Shown here: one piece after another, positions 25,339-34,328 of the stretch | Layout: each line of letters begins with the position of its first letter | Numbering within the stretch: position 1 is the stretch's first letter | Assembly: GCA_023439125.1 (NCBI GenBank) | Contig: JAEXOU010000009.1 | Span: 62,001-126,000, forward strand | Reading direction: 5' to 3' | DNA length: 64,000 nt | Origin: Bacillota bacterium | Lineage (GTDB): Bacteria; Bacillota; Clostridia; Lachnospirales; Lachnospiraceae | Notes under the pieces: model-generated | What the model saw: only the letters and a program-made list of their open reading frames with translations | What the model was told of the DNA's origin: nothing | Database searches by the model: none | Program-made: the position numbers and the translations under genes

Positions 25339-26223
25339 ATGTATAGGATAATAAAAAAAGAGGTTTTGGCTCCAAACATCTATCTTATGGACGTTGAAGC
25401 ACCTCGTGTTGCGAAAAGCTGCCATCCAGGACAATTCGTTATAGTTAAAATTGATGAGAAGGGTGAGAGAATTCCTCTTACGATTTGTGATTACGATCGA
25501 ACATCTGGTACAGTTACGATTGTTTTTCAGATTGTTGGTGCATCAACAAAAATGATGGCAGATTATGAGGTAGGCGATAGCTTCCAAGACTTTACTGGAC
25601 CATTAGGATGTAAATCTGAATTAATTGATGCTCCAGTGGAAGAATTAAAGGAGAAGAAAATCCTCTTTGTAGCAGGTGGTGTTGGTACTGCTCCTGTATA
25701 TCCACAAGTGAAATTCATGAAGAGCCTTGGTTGTGATGTTGATTGTATCATTGGTGCAAGAAACAAAGACTTAATCATTCTCGAAGATTGGATGGAGAAA
25801 GTAGCTAAGAATACATATATAACAACTGATGATGGCTCTTACGGTTTTAAAGGAAATGTAAATGATAGAATTAAGGATTTGGTTCAAACGCAAGGCAAGA
25901 AATATGATTTAGTCATTGCAATTGGTCCAATCATTATGATGAAATTTGTAAGTATTTTAACAAAAGAATTAGGAATTCCAACAATCGTTAGTATGAATCC
26001 TATTATGGTAGATGGTACCGGTATGTGTGGTGCTTGTCGATTAACTGTAGGTAATGAAGTTAAATTTGCCTGTGTCGATGGTCCTGAATTCGATGGTCAC
26101 CTTGTAAACTTCGATGAAGCAATGAAGAGGTCGCAGATGTATAAGACAGAAGAGGGCAGAGCAATTCTTCGTGAAAAAGAGGGTGCAACTCATCATGGCG
26201 GATGTGGCCACTGTAACGACTAA
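25339..26223 (+). CDS. nfnA: NADH-dependent ferredoxin:NADP+ oxidoreductase, small subunit
   Basis: 294 residues resembling PyrK/sulfide dehydrogenase beta subunits. The FAD-binding barrel is N-terminal (LTICDYD near 47-53), the NAD-binding motif VAGGVGTAPVYP at 111-122, and the [2Fe-2S] site has Asp225, Cys230, Cys233 and Cys245. Asp in place of the first Cys is the ligand set described for NfnA of Thermotoga. With the next gene it should form NfnAB, a cytosolic flavin-based electron-bifurcating transhydrogenase linking NADH, ferredoxin and NADPH pools. The C-terminal end has an extra HHGGCGHC motif, perhaps metal-binding. Confidence 0.9.
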   Translation: MYRIIKKEVLAPNIYLMDVEAPRVAKSCHPGQFVIVKIDEKGERIPLTICDYDRTSGTVTIVFQIVGASTKMMADYEVGDSFQDFTGPLGCKSELIDAPVEELKEKKILFVAGGVGTAPVYPQVKFMKSLGCDVDCIIGARNKDLIILEDWMEKVAKNTYITTDDGSYGFKGNVNDRIKDLVQTQGKKYDLVIAIGPIIMMKFVSILTKELGIPTIVSMNPIMVDGTGMCGACRLTVGNEVKFACVDGPEFDGHLVNFDEAMKRSQMYKTEEGRAILREKEGATHHGGCGHCND

Positions 26224-26238
26224 TTAGGAGGATTTATC

Positions 26239-27624
26239 ATGGATGTATTGAAAAGAATTCCTGTAAGAGAACAAGAGGCTAGTGTCAGAGCCAAAAACTT
26301 TGATGAAGTTTGTCTTGGATATAATCAAGAAGAAGCAATGTTAGAGGCAACAAGATGTCTGAAATGTAAGAATGCACAGTGTCAAAAGGGTTGCCCTGTA
26401 AATATTGATATACCTTCGTTTATTCGTCAGGTGGAGACAGGAGATATTGAAGAAGCATATAAAGTAATTAGTACATATTCTGCTTTACCTGCAATTTGTG
26501 GTCGTGTATGTCCACAGGAAAGTCAATGTGAAGCAAAATGTATTCGAGGAATAAAAGGAGATGCATTATCCATTGGCAAATTAGAACGTTTTGTTGCTGA
26601 TTGGGCAAGAGAGCATGGAGTAAAACCTACACCTGCCAATGAAAGAAAAGGCAAAAAGGTAGCTATTATTGGATCTGGGCCTGCAGGCTTAACTTGTGCT
26701 GGTGAGTTAGCGAAGGCTGGATATGATGTTACCATTTTCGAGGCACTTCATGAACCTGGTGGCGTATTAGTTTATGGTATTCCAGAATTTCGTCTTCCGA
26801 AAGAGACGGTTGTTGCATCTGAAGTCGAGAACGTAAAGTCTCTTGGCGTTAAGATTGAAACGAATGTTGTTATTGGTAAATCTACAACTATCGACGAATT
26901 AATAGAAGAGGAAGGTTTTGATGCAGTATTCATAGGCTCTGGCGCTGGATTACCAAAATTTATGGGTATCCCAGGTGAGAATGCAAATGGTGTTTTATCT
27001 GCAAATGAATATTTGACTAGAAATAACTTAATGAAAGCGTTCCGCTCTGATTATGATACACCGATTGTAAAAGGTAAGAAGGTGGCTGTCGTTGGTGGTG
27101 GTAATGTTGCTATGGATGCAGCAAGAACAGCACTTCGTCTTGGCGCTGAGGTACATATTGTATATCGTCGTAGTGAAGCAGAGCTTCCAGCTAGAATAGA
27201 AGAAGTACACCATGCAAAAGAAGAGGGAATTATCTTTGATATCTTAACAAATCCAATTGAAATTTTAGTGGATGAGAATGATTGGGTCAAAGGAATCCGT
27301 TGCATTAAGATGGAATTAGGAGAGCCTGATGCATCAGGTAGAAGAAAACCAGTTGAGGTGAAAGGCTCTGAATTTGACATCGAGGTTGATACGGTAATCA
27401 TGTCTCTTGGTACAAGTCCAAATCCATTGATTTCTTCTACAACGCATGGTCTTGATGTCAATCGGCACAAATGTATCATTGCACAAGAGGAAAATGGTAA
27501 AACAACAAAAGAAGGTGTATATGCTGGTGGAGATGCAGTAACTGGTGCCGCAACAGTAATCCTTGCTATGAGTGCTGGTAAATCAGCTGCAAAGGGTATT
27601 GATGAATACTTATCGATTAAATAA
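26239..27624 (+). CDS. nfnB: NfnB / GltA-like large subunit
   Basis: 461 residues of the glutamate-synthase small-subunit family. N-terminal Cys clusters CLKCKNAQCQKGCP (about 37-50) and CGRVCPQESQCEAKC (about 83-97) bind two [4Fe-4S] clusters. FAD and NADPH Rossmann motifs follow: GSGPAGLTCAGELAKAG (about 146-162) and VVGGGNVAMDAARTALRLG (about 285-303). No glutamate synthase large subunit is near, and the partner nfnA starts 15 bases upstream, so NfnB is preferred over GltD. It bifurcates electrons from NADPH to ferredoxin and NAD+, or the reverse. Confidence 0.9.
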   Translation: MDVLKRIPVREQEASVRAKNFDEVCLGYNQEEAMLEATRCLKCKNAQCQKGCPVNIDIPSFIRQVETGDIEEAYKVISTYSALPAICGRVCPQESQCEAKCIRGIKGDALSIGKLERFVADWAREHGVKPTPANERKGKKVAIIGSGPAGLTCAGELAKAGYDVTIFEALHEPGGVLVYGIPEFRLPKETVVASEVENVKSLGVKIETNVVIGKSTTIDELIEEEGFDAVFIGSGAGLPKFMGIPGENANGVLSANEYLTRNNLMKAFRSDYDTPIVKGKKVAVVGGGNVAMDAARTALRLGAEVHIVYRRSEAELPARIEEVHHAKEEGIIFDILTNPIEILVDENDWVKGIRCIKMELGEPDASGRRKPVEVKGSEFDIEVDTVIMSLGTSPNPLISSTTHGLDVNRHKCIIAQEENGKTTKEGVYAGGDAVTGAATVILAMSAGKSAAKGIDEYLSIK

Positions 27625-27663
27625 TGTTTTATTACCACTGAAACTTAAATGATTTTATGCGTC

Positions 27664-27703
27664 GGGATGGGATTTCAAGGTATATTCCATCCCAATTTTT
27701 TTT
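27664..27703 (+). terminator. Terminator of nfnAB
   Basis: GGGATGG at 27664-27670 pairs with CCATCCC at 27687-27693, with flanking A/T pairs, followed by eight Ts. Confidence 0.85.
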
Positions 27704-27743
27704 CTTTGGAAAACACCTTTGTTCACAATCTAAGTAATTTTGA

Positions 27744-27772
27744 TTGAAAGATATCACAAAATGTGATATTAT
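27744..27772 (+). promoter_or_regulatory. Promoter with palindromic operator for the GGDEF-EAL gene
   Basis: TTGAAA at 27744-27749, a 17-base spacer and TATTAT at 27767-27772. The spacer is filled by the perfect palindrome ATATCACAAAATGTGATAT (27751-27769). Binding there would block RNA polymerase. The regulator is unknown; the arms look like a CRP-type half-site in everted order. Confidence 0.5.
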
Positions 27773-27874
27773 AAACATTAGAGTAAGTTAATGTAAAATA
27801 AGGGAAGTATTGTAATATAAGGGGATAAATGGGGTATGCTACTACTTAATTAATCGTAGATTGAGAGGTTATGG

Positions 27875-29407
27875 ATGGGACAGAATGATAGTATACTATG
27901 GTTATTAATTGGATTAATTTTTATTCTTCTTATTCTTCTTATTGTACTGTTGTTTTGTACCCATAAGAAGACAAGGTTAATACGCGCTTCTATGGAAAAA
28001 GAACAATGTCTGACACAAGAATATGAGCAAATTATGAAAGCTTATGAGGAAACAGAGTCAAGTAAAAGTGATTTAGAGCATAAATATGAACAGTTGAAGA
28101 AAAGTCAGGATAAAGTTAAAAGAATAGCATATTCCGATTATCTTACTGGATTGCCAAATCGTGTCGCTTTAGTAGAAATTTTAGACAGTGTGATGGCGAC
28201 CTTGCGACAAGGAGAAGTTATAGGTATTTTAGATATTGATATTGATAATTTTAAAGATATAAATGATACCTTAGGGCATTCATATGGAGATGAGTTACTG
28301 CTTGATGTTGCACATCGCCTAAAAGGATGTTTAGATGATGAAATATTTTTTGCAAGAATAGGTGGAGATGAGTTTGCCGTATTAATTCAGAATATTAAGG
28401 ATAATGATGTTACTGATCGCTTAATAGCTGACATTAGAAAGGCATTTGAAGAGCCATTTACAGTAGCAACAAAAGAGTTTTTTATTACAGTTAGTATGGG
28501 TATTTCTCTAGCACCAAAGGATGGGAAGACGACACAAAGTCTCATCAAAAATATGAATTCTGCAATGTATGTTGCGAAAGAACATGGACGTAATACGTTT
28601 TGTTATTTTGATGATTCCATCAATCAAAAGCTTTTAGATAAATTAGAGTTACAGTCTGAACTTAGAAAGGCAATCGAGGAAGATCAATTTATCGTATATT
28701 ATCAATCTCAGATGGATCTAAGTAATGGAAAGATACTTGGATTTGAGGCACTTGCTCGTTGGAACCATCCTGTACGTGGAATCATTGCACCATCTAATTT
28801 TATTCCACTAGCAGAAGAAAATGGAATGATTGTTGAAATCGGAAAGAAGATGTTAAGAGAAGCCTGTATTCAATTAAAAAAATGGGAGCAAGCGGGTTAT
28901 ACTGCATTAACGATGGCAGTGAATTTTTCTGCTCGTCAGTTTAAAGATATCAACTTTTTAGATATGGTTTATCAAATTATCGAGGAAACAAAGGTAAATC
29001 CAAAGAATTTGGAATTTGAGATAACTGAAACAGTTGCATTGGAAGACTTGGAACTTACCGTAGATACGATTAATCAATTAAGAAAATTCGGTATATCTTT
29101 TGCATTAGATGATTTTGGAACTGGATTTTCTTCCTTAAATTATCTGAAACAATTGCCAGTAAGTAATCTGAAAATCGATAAGAGCTTTTTAGATACAATT
29201 CTTGAGAATGTATGTGACCAAAAAATTGTACATACTATGATTAATCTAGCACGTAATCTGAATATTGATGTAATCGCTGAGGGTGTGGAATTATGTGAAC
29301 AAGAAATATTCTTAAAAACGATTAATTGTAATAAAGCACAGGGATATTATTATAGCCGTCCTGTGCCAGAAGAACAGGCATTTGAAGTTTTGAAGGCATG
29401 CTCATAA
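27875..29407 (+). CDS. GGDEF-EAL cyclic-di-GMP enzyme, membrane anchored
   Basis: 510 residues: TM segment 6-28, coiled coil (about 38-82), GGDEF domain (about 83-245, intact GGDEF at 163-167) and EAL domain (about 255-505, EAL at 291-293). The EAL domain keeps NFSARQF, EITET, DDFGTGFSSL, LKIDKSF and AEGVE, so phosphodiesterase activity is expected. The GGDEF site is also intact but no RxxD inhibitory site precedes it. The protein could both make and degrade c-di-GMP. No sensory domain is present beyond the short membrane anchor. Confidence 0.92.
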   Translation: MGQNDSILWLLIGLIFILLILLIVLLFCTHKKTRLIRASMEKEQCLTQEYEQIMKAYEETESSKSDLEHKYEQLKKSQDKVKRIAYSDYLTGLPNRVALVEILDSVMATLRQGEVIGILDIDIDNFKDINDTLGHSYGDELLLDVAHRLKGCLDDEIFFARIGGDEFAVLIQNIKDNDVTDRLIADIRKAFEEPFTVATKEFFITVSMGISLAPKDGKTTQSLIKNMNSAMYVAKEHGRNTFCYFDDSINQKLLDKLELQSELRKAIEEDQFIVYYQSQMDLSNGKILGFEALARWNHPVRGIIAPSNFIPLAEENGMIVEIGKKMLREACIQLKKWEQAGYTALTMAVNFSARQFKDINFLDMVYQIIEETKVNPKNLEFEITETVALEDLELTVDTINQLRKFGISFALDDFGTGFSSLNYLKQLPVSNLKIDKSFLDTILENVCDQKIVHTMINLARNLNIDVIAEGVELCEQEIFLKTINCNKAQGYYYSRPVPEEQAFEVLKACS

Positions 29408-29426
29408 CAATCAGGAGAGTCAAAAT

Positions 29427-30146
29427 ATGAGATATCACAGAGTTGCAGATATTAGTACGCGGATTTTTATTTTGTTAACAGCGTTGCTATATATTGCATT
29501 TATGCTCTGTGATATTTTTTTAAATAAAGCAGAGCTATCTTCTACGTTAAAGTTTACTTCTATTGTTCTATGTTTTATAGTCACAGTTGTTTTTCTAATC
29601 TTAAATCCTAAGAATAAGGATTGCTTCATTTTATCATTTGCTTTTCTATTCACTGTAATTGCAGATGTCTTTTTGTTATTTACAGATCAGTTTCTATTTG
29701 GTGTACTTAGTTTTTGCATTGTTCAGATGATCTATCTTTATCGCATTCATAATATAGCTCCAAAGTTAAATAAATATCATCTGTGGCTACGATTGGTCGT
29801 TACATTTGTAACATTGCTTATCATGAATCTATTTCCAATCGAAGTTGACTTTCTCATATGTGTCACGGTCTTTTATTTTATAAATTTTGTTAGTAATCTT
29901 GTTCTATTAGGTTTTCTTCATCGGAAGAAACATCAATATTTGAACTGTCCTGTCCATCTAACAAGATTTTTTGTGGGCATGATACTTTTTATCTTATGTG
30001 ATGTGTCAGTAGGTTTCTATAATTTATCTTATTATGTTAATCTTAACTATAATGCATATGAGACGGTAGTTTTAATTGCTTCCTATGGTATGTGGGGTTT
30101 TTATCTTCCTGGCCAGGTAGGTATTGCATTAAGCACAAAAAAATGA
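29427..30146 (+). CDS. Multi-pass membrane protein, possibly YhhN-like
   Basis: 239 residues with about eight hydrophobic segments and little else. The stretch VIADVFLLFTDQFLFGVLSF (about 76-95) has the polar Asp spacing of YhhN/lysoplasmalogenase-like proteins, but overall similarity is too weak for a firm call. It begins 19 bases after the GGDEF-EAL stop with AGGAGAG ahead of its ATG, and is probably in the same transcript. No function is proposed. Confidence 0.6.
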   Translation: MRYHRVADISTRIFILLTALLYIAFMLCDIFLNKAELSSTLKFTSIVLCFIVTVVFLILNPKNKDCFILSFAFLFTVIADVFLLFTDQFLFGVLSFCIVQMIYLYRIHNIAPKLNKYHLWLRLVVTFVTLLIMNLFPIEVDFLICVTVFYFINFVSNLVLLGFLHRKKHQYLNCPVHLTRFFVGMILFILCDVSVGFYNLSYYVNLNYNAYETVVLIASYGMWGFYLPGQVGIALSTKK

Positions 30147-30205
30147 ATTCTTTTTCTACAGTTAAAAGCAAAAGTTAAACTTGTATTACCAAATATTGTT
30201 TGCTA

Positions 30206-30345
30206 TGATGGAGATACCGATTCAATGGTATCTTTTTTCTGATGAATAAGATATTGATTCAACGGTATCTTTTTTCTGATGAATAAGATATTGATTTAAC
30301 GGCATCTTTTTTTCTAATTAACAAGATAACGACTTTATCGTTTCT
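30206..30345 (+). repeat. Tandem terminator-like hairpins
   Basis: A ~37-bp unit is repeated three times, with a fourth diverged copy. Each has a small hairpin (GATACC..GGTATC, GATATTG..CGGTATC, GATATTG..CGGCATC) followed by six to eight Ts, then CTGATGAATAA before the next unit. The first starts about 30211, the second 30248, the third 30285. This is a serial terminator after the GGDEF-EAL operon. Confidence 0.75.
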
Positions 30346-30417
30346 CTTGTTACTCTTATTTTCTATTTTTATTCTACAATTCTTTGGACCTTATGTCCAC
30401 ATCATGAAGGAGGCTCT

Positions 30418-31365
30418 ATGACAACAATTCCACTGGCATACGAGGATTTTTTAGTTTCGATGAAACAGGAACTGTCAGGGTACCTAGGAGAAGATTATCA
30501 GATTGAACTAAAGCATATCATAAAGAACAATGGCATTATCCTAGATGGGTTATTAATTCGAGGTTTCGAGGAAAGCGTGAGCCCAAGTATTTACTTGAAT
30601 CAGTACTATGAGCAATTTTGTGATGGGCGTGATTTTCGAGAGATTGCAGAGGAGATTCTCAACATTTATGAGCAATCAAACGATGAGTCGAGAGAAATCG
30701 GTCTTAATTTCCGATACGAGTTCAATCAGATGAAATCAAAGATTACATTTCGCATCGTCAATTATGAAAAGAATCAAATTCTTCTTCGAACAATTCCTCA
30801 TATTCGGATTCTTGATTTAGCTGTGACGTTTCATTGCATCGTTCGCATAGTGGATGATGGGATTGGCTCCATTCGCATTACAGAGGAGCATCGCAGGGCT
30901 TGGAAGGTAGAATTAGAGGATTTATGGGAAATTGCTTTAGAGAATTCAAGACGTCTTTTTCCTGCTGTTATTCGTCCAATGGAGGATGTGGTCATGGACT
31001 TAATGGAGCATAATCATATATTAGAGGACGAGAATTTACTCGAGTTTGAGAATGAGTTCTCTGATCATTCCAGTATGTACGTATTAACGAATCAAAAGGG
31101 GATTAATGGTGCCTCATGTCTATTATATCCCAATGTATTAGAGGAGTTCTCAAAGAAGTTGGGGTGTGATTTTTATATCTTACCTTCGAGTATTCATGAA
31201 CTAATCTTAGTACCACAAGCGCAAGCCTTAGGGAAAGAGACGAGACATACGAGAGTGGAGCTTGAGAATATGGTAAAGGAAATTAATGAAACTCAGGTAG
31301 CAGAAGAAGAGGTTTTATCGAATAGTGTGTATGAGTATTCCGTAATTAAGAACTTAATCGCATAA
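30418..31365 (+). CDS. DUF5688 family protein
   Basis: A 315-residue soluble protein of the DUF5688 family, common in Lachnospiraceae and often present in several copies per genome. Recognised from the N-terminal SMKQELSGYLG and the LNQYYEQFCDGRDFREIAEEIL stretch, and SIHELILVP near residue 260. The function is unknown; it is not an enzyme with visible catalytic motifs. AGGAGG stands ahead of the ATG. It is monocistronic, between two sets of terminators. Confidence 0.8.
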   Translation: MTTIPLAYEDFLVSMKQELSGYLGEDYQIELKHIIKNNGIILDGLLIRGFEESVSPSIYLNQYYEQFCDGRDFREIAEEILNIYEQSNDESREIGLNFRYEFNQMKSKITFRIVNYEKNQILLRTIPHIRILDLAVTFHCIVRIVDDGIGSIRITEEHRRAWKVELEDLWEIALENSRRLFPAVIRPMEDVVMDLMEHNHILEDENLLEFENEFSDHSSMYVLTNQKGINGASCLLYPNVLEEFSKKLGCDFYILPSSIHELILVPQAQALGKETRHTRVELENMVKEINETQVAEEEVLSNSVYEYSVIKNLIA

Positions 31366-31449
31366 AAAAGCGAGTCTAAATAAATAACTAATGCATAAAA
31401 TTGAGCCTATATTAAGAAATTAAATTAGGAACCAAATTACATAAAAACG

Positions 31450-31492
31450 AGCCTAAATTAAGAATTCAATTTTCTAATTTAGGCTTGTTTTT
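31450..31492. terminator. Terminator between DUF5688 and the Ser-tail protein
   Basis: AGCCTAAATTA pairs with TAATTTAGGCT around a 14-base loop, then GTTTTTTAT. Two degenerate partial copies of the arm precede it (31370 and 31400 region). It may serve both convergent genes. Confidence 0.75.
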
Positions 31493-31534
31493 TATAGCGG
31501 AGTGTTTTGAAAGCAAAACACTTTTGTTCCTTTT

Positions 31535-32338
31535 TTAGTTATCGGAAGTTTCATTGGAACTTTCACTAGATTCCGAAGAATCTTCACTACTTTGAGAATC
31601 ACTAGCTTCTGAAGAACCTTCACTAGCTTCACTTGAACTACTTGATTGCGAGATGGAATTTGTTAAATTGTTTATAAATTCATCCAAATCTTGATCGGAT
31701 TGTCTTGCTTTATTAAGGTTAATACCAACTTCTTGTACAAGAGCTTGAACATCTTCACTATTGTAATATGTATTCAATAAGTCACTAATTTTGCTGTCAA
31801 AATTATTGAAGGCAATCAGGTAATTATCACCTTGTTTCACTACATAACACTGATCAACAGATGGAGCGTAGGTAGATATCGTTGTGATCTTCATATCATA
31901 AGTAACATAAACAACGAAATCTCCATCATTTAATCCAGGTTTTGAATAACATAGAATATTATCATATGCTTCTATGTATTCTTGCTTCTTAGCAATTTTT
32001 TCAATGTCAAAGGTTGAAGTATCAGTTAAAATCGATTGAAGCGTTTCTCCATCAACATCAAGCATCGCTTGATAGAAGGTTTGAATGAGTTTATTCAATT
32101 TTAAATCAGTATTCTTAATTAGTTTTGTAGGATCCTCTGGTGTGGCAGTTGGCAATGGAGTTGGTGTATCGGATATGATAGCTTTTGTCACAACATCAGT
32201 TACAATCGCTAAAGCATGATCAGAACTTGCTGGAACACTATCTTCCTTTGGAGGTTTTTTAAAAGAAATAGTAACCATTCCAATGCCCATAATCCACATG
32301 GTAATGAATAAAATCATCTTTTTATATTTTAATCTCAT
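31535..32338 (-). CDS. Secreted or anchored protein with Ser/Glu-rich tail
   Basis: 267 residues. An N-terminal signal/anchor (about 8-25) has no lipobox cysteine. A Thr/Pro-rich spacer (DTPTPLPTATPEDP, about 56-69) leads to a globular domain (about 75-210) that could be NTF2/DUF4878-like. The last 40 residues are Ser/Glu-rich. I do not recognise a named family. The tail and spacer are typical of exported low-complexity regions. Single gene, facing the DUF5688 gene. Confidence 0.72.
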   Translation of the reverse strand: MRLKYKKMILFITMWIMGIGMVTISFKKPPKEDSVPASSDHALAIVTDVVTKAIISDTPTPLPTATPEDPTKLIKNTDLKLNKLIQTFYQAMLDVDGETLQSILTDTSTFDIEKIAKKQEYIEAYDNILCYSKPGLNDGDFVVYVTYDMKITTISTYAPSVDQCYVVKQGDNYLIAFNNFDSKISDLLNTYYNSEDVQALVQEVGINLNKARQSDQDLDEFINNLTNSISQSSSSSEASEGSSEASDSQSSEDSSESSESSNETSDN

Positions 32339-32512
32339 GGAGAACTCCTTAATAAAGATTATTTTAGTGATATCTTACCCTTAATGAAAAAAAGCAAATA
32401 AGATTCGAACGCAAAGCCAGTGAGAGTAAACAAATTCTAGTAACAAACTGTTAAATATAGATTACTGCTTAAACTTTGAACAATCGAATCTTAAATGAAG
32501 AACTGAATATTA

Positions 32513-32585
32513 TGCATCTGACAAGATTCGAACTTGCGGCCACCAGTGTCGGAGACTGGCACTCTATCCCCTGAGTTACAGATGC
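32513..32585 (-). tRNA. tRNA-Arg (anticodon CCG)
   Basis: On the minus strand the acceptor arm GCATCTG pairs with CAGATGC and is followed by discriminator A. The D-arm is ACTC..GAGT, the anticodon stem CCAGT/ACTGG with loop CTCCGAC (anticodon CCG, reading CGG), and the T-arm GCAAG-TTCGAAT-CTTGT. The 3' CCA is not encoded. It is not used as an attachment site in this window. Confidence 0.95.
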
Positions 32586-32795
32586 AGGATATAATTTATT
32601 GAGTATGAGATACTAAACATAATAAACTGGGCTGACCATATTGCTTATTCCACAATTTCAAAACTCAACATTATTTATTATACAAAGATTTTGAAAAAAT
32701 GTAAATAGAGTAATTTGTTGAGTTAAAAGAAAGGATAGAAAACAAAGGGAAAGAATGATATAATAATGGAAGCATAATGCAGGAAAGGAATATAT

Positions 32796-34328
32796 ATGGC
32801 GAAAGTGACAAAAAGGATGTTTGACTCGGAAGAAAAGAGAGATCAAGCAGTTCGTATTAATAAATTTTTAAGTGATTCTGGAGTGTGTTCCAGAAGAGAG
32901 GCGGACACCTTTGTAGAGCAAGGGAAGGTGTTAATTGATGGCGAAGTTGCAGTTATGGGCAGTAAAGTCCTACCTAATCAGAAAGTAACTTTCTGTGGGA
33001 AACTGGTAGAACGAGATGAAAAGATGGTTTTGATTGCGCTAAACAAACCACAGGGAATTGTGTGCACAACGGACAAGCGTGATCCAGATAACATTATCGA
33101 TTTCTTGAACTATGGGAAAAGAATTTATCCAATTGGACGATTGGATAAAGACTCCGAAGGCTTGATTTTACTCACGAACAATGGTGATATCGTAAATAAA
33201 ATTTTACGTGCGGGTAATAACCATGAAAAAGAGTACATTGTTACTGTAAATAAGACATTAACAGCGGAATTTTTAAAAGGAATGTCACAAGGTGTTCCTA
33301 TTTTAGATACTGTAACTCGTCCTTGTACAATTGAAGCAATTAACAAGACAACATTTCGTATTATATTAACACAAGGTTTGAATCGTCAGATTCGAAGAAT
33401 GTGTGAATACTTCGATTATAAGGTAATCAATTTACAACGAGTACGAATTATGAATGTCAATCTTGGAAGGCTGCATCTAGGTGGTTATCGAAACCTTACC
33501 GACCGTGAACTCGATGAACTACGTGAGTTGATTGAAGATTCCATGAGTCAACCAATCAGTAATGAAATTGATGAAGAGATGATTGATGTTCGTGTATCAG
33601 ATAAGAACATTAATTACAAGAATACACATACAGCAGCGTATAAGAAGAAACAGTATAAAGGGAAGAACTTTGCTCCTTCTAGTCAAGCAGGGAAAGAAGG
33701 AAAGACAGGAAAGACAGGAAAAGAAGGAAAGACAGGGAATTATCGAAACAGTAACGAGAATAATAAAAAATCAGGAACCAAGGAGCGTAAGTTTGAGGAT
33801 GGTAGAGATTCCAAGGTTGGTTATAGTAGAGATTCTAAGGTAGGTTACGGTAGAGATTCCAAGCTAGGCTATGATAAGAGTAATAATGGAATTGATAAAA
33901 AGTCAGGTTTGGCACGAGATAGTAAACCAGGCTATGGCAAGGAAACCAAGTCAGGTTTGGCACGAGAAAGTAAACCGGGTTTTGGTAAGGAAACCAAGAC
34001 AGGGTATGTAAAAGAAAGTAAGTTAGGTTATGGCAAGGAGACTAAGTCAGGGTTTTCAAAAGAAAGTAAACCGGGTTATGGTAAGGAAACTAAGACAGGG
34101 TTTTCAAAAGAAAGTAAACCAGGTTATGGTAAGGAGACTAAGACCGGGTTGGCAAAAGAAAGTAAACTAGGTTTTGGCAAGGAAACTAAGTCTGGGATTG
34201 CAAAGGATCGTAAGTCTAGTTATGCAAAGGATGGTAATATAGGAAAGATGAGCCAAAATAAGAGTAAGGAGTATGGCAATGCAGGACAAAAAACAAAGAA
34301 TTATCGAGCTAACCGAACTTCTCGATAG
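32796..34328 (+). CDS. RluF/RluB-type 23S rRNA pseudouridine synthase with repetitive basic tail
   Basis: 510 residues. An S4 RNA-binding domain (about 20-75: RINKFLSDSGVCSRREADTF) is followed by an RsuA/RluB/E/F catalytic domain (about 80-240) with the catalytic Asp in GRLDKDSEGL and the GLNRQIRRMCEYF motif. Sequence resembles RluF. Family members end near residue 250. Here a further ~260 residues of Lys/Gly/Ser-rich repeats follow: from about 355 a 16-residue unit like KPGYGKETKTGFSKES recurs at least six times. The gene overlaps ligA by 50 bases. Confidence 0.88.
   Translation: MAKVTKRMFDSEEKRDQAVRINKFLSDSGVCSRREADTFVEQGKVLIDGEVAVMGSKVLPNQKVTFCGKLVERDEKMVLIALNKPQGIVCTTDKRDPDNIIDFLNYGKRIYPIGRLDKDSEGLILLTNNGDIVNKILRAGNNHEKEYIVTVNKTLTAEFLKGMSQGVPILDTVTRPCTIEAINKTTFRIILTQGLNRQIRRMCEYFDYKVINLQRVRIMNVNLGRLHLGGYRNLTDRELDELRELIEDSMSQPISNEIDEEMIDVRVSDKNINYKNTHTAAYKKKQYKGKNFAPSSQAGKEGKTGKTGKEGKTGNYRNSNENNKKSGTKERKFEDGRDSKVGYSRDSKVGYGRDSKLGYDKSNNGIDKKSGLARDSKPGYGKETKSGLARESKPGFGKETKTGYVKESKLGYGKETKSGFSKESKPGYGKETKTGFSKESKPGYGKETKTGLAKESKLGFGKETKSGIAKDRKSSYAKDGNIGKMSQNKSKEYGNAGQKTKNYRANRTSR

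Noticed and set aside
26239..27624. Glutamate synthase small subunit (gltD)
   Set aside because: No large subunit is near, while the NfnA-type partner directly precedes it; NfnB fits better.
32400..32420. AGATTCGAACG resembling a tRNA T-arm
   Set aside because: No matching acceptor, D or anticodon arms are found next to it; at most a tRNA scrap.
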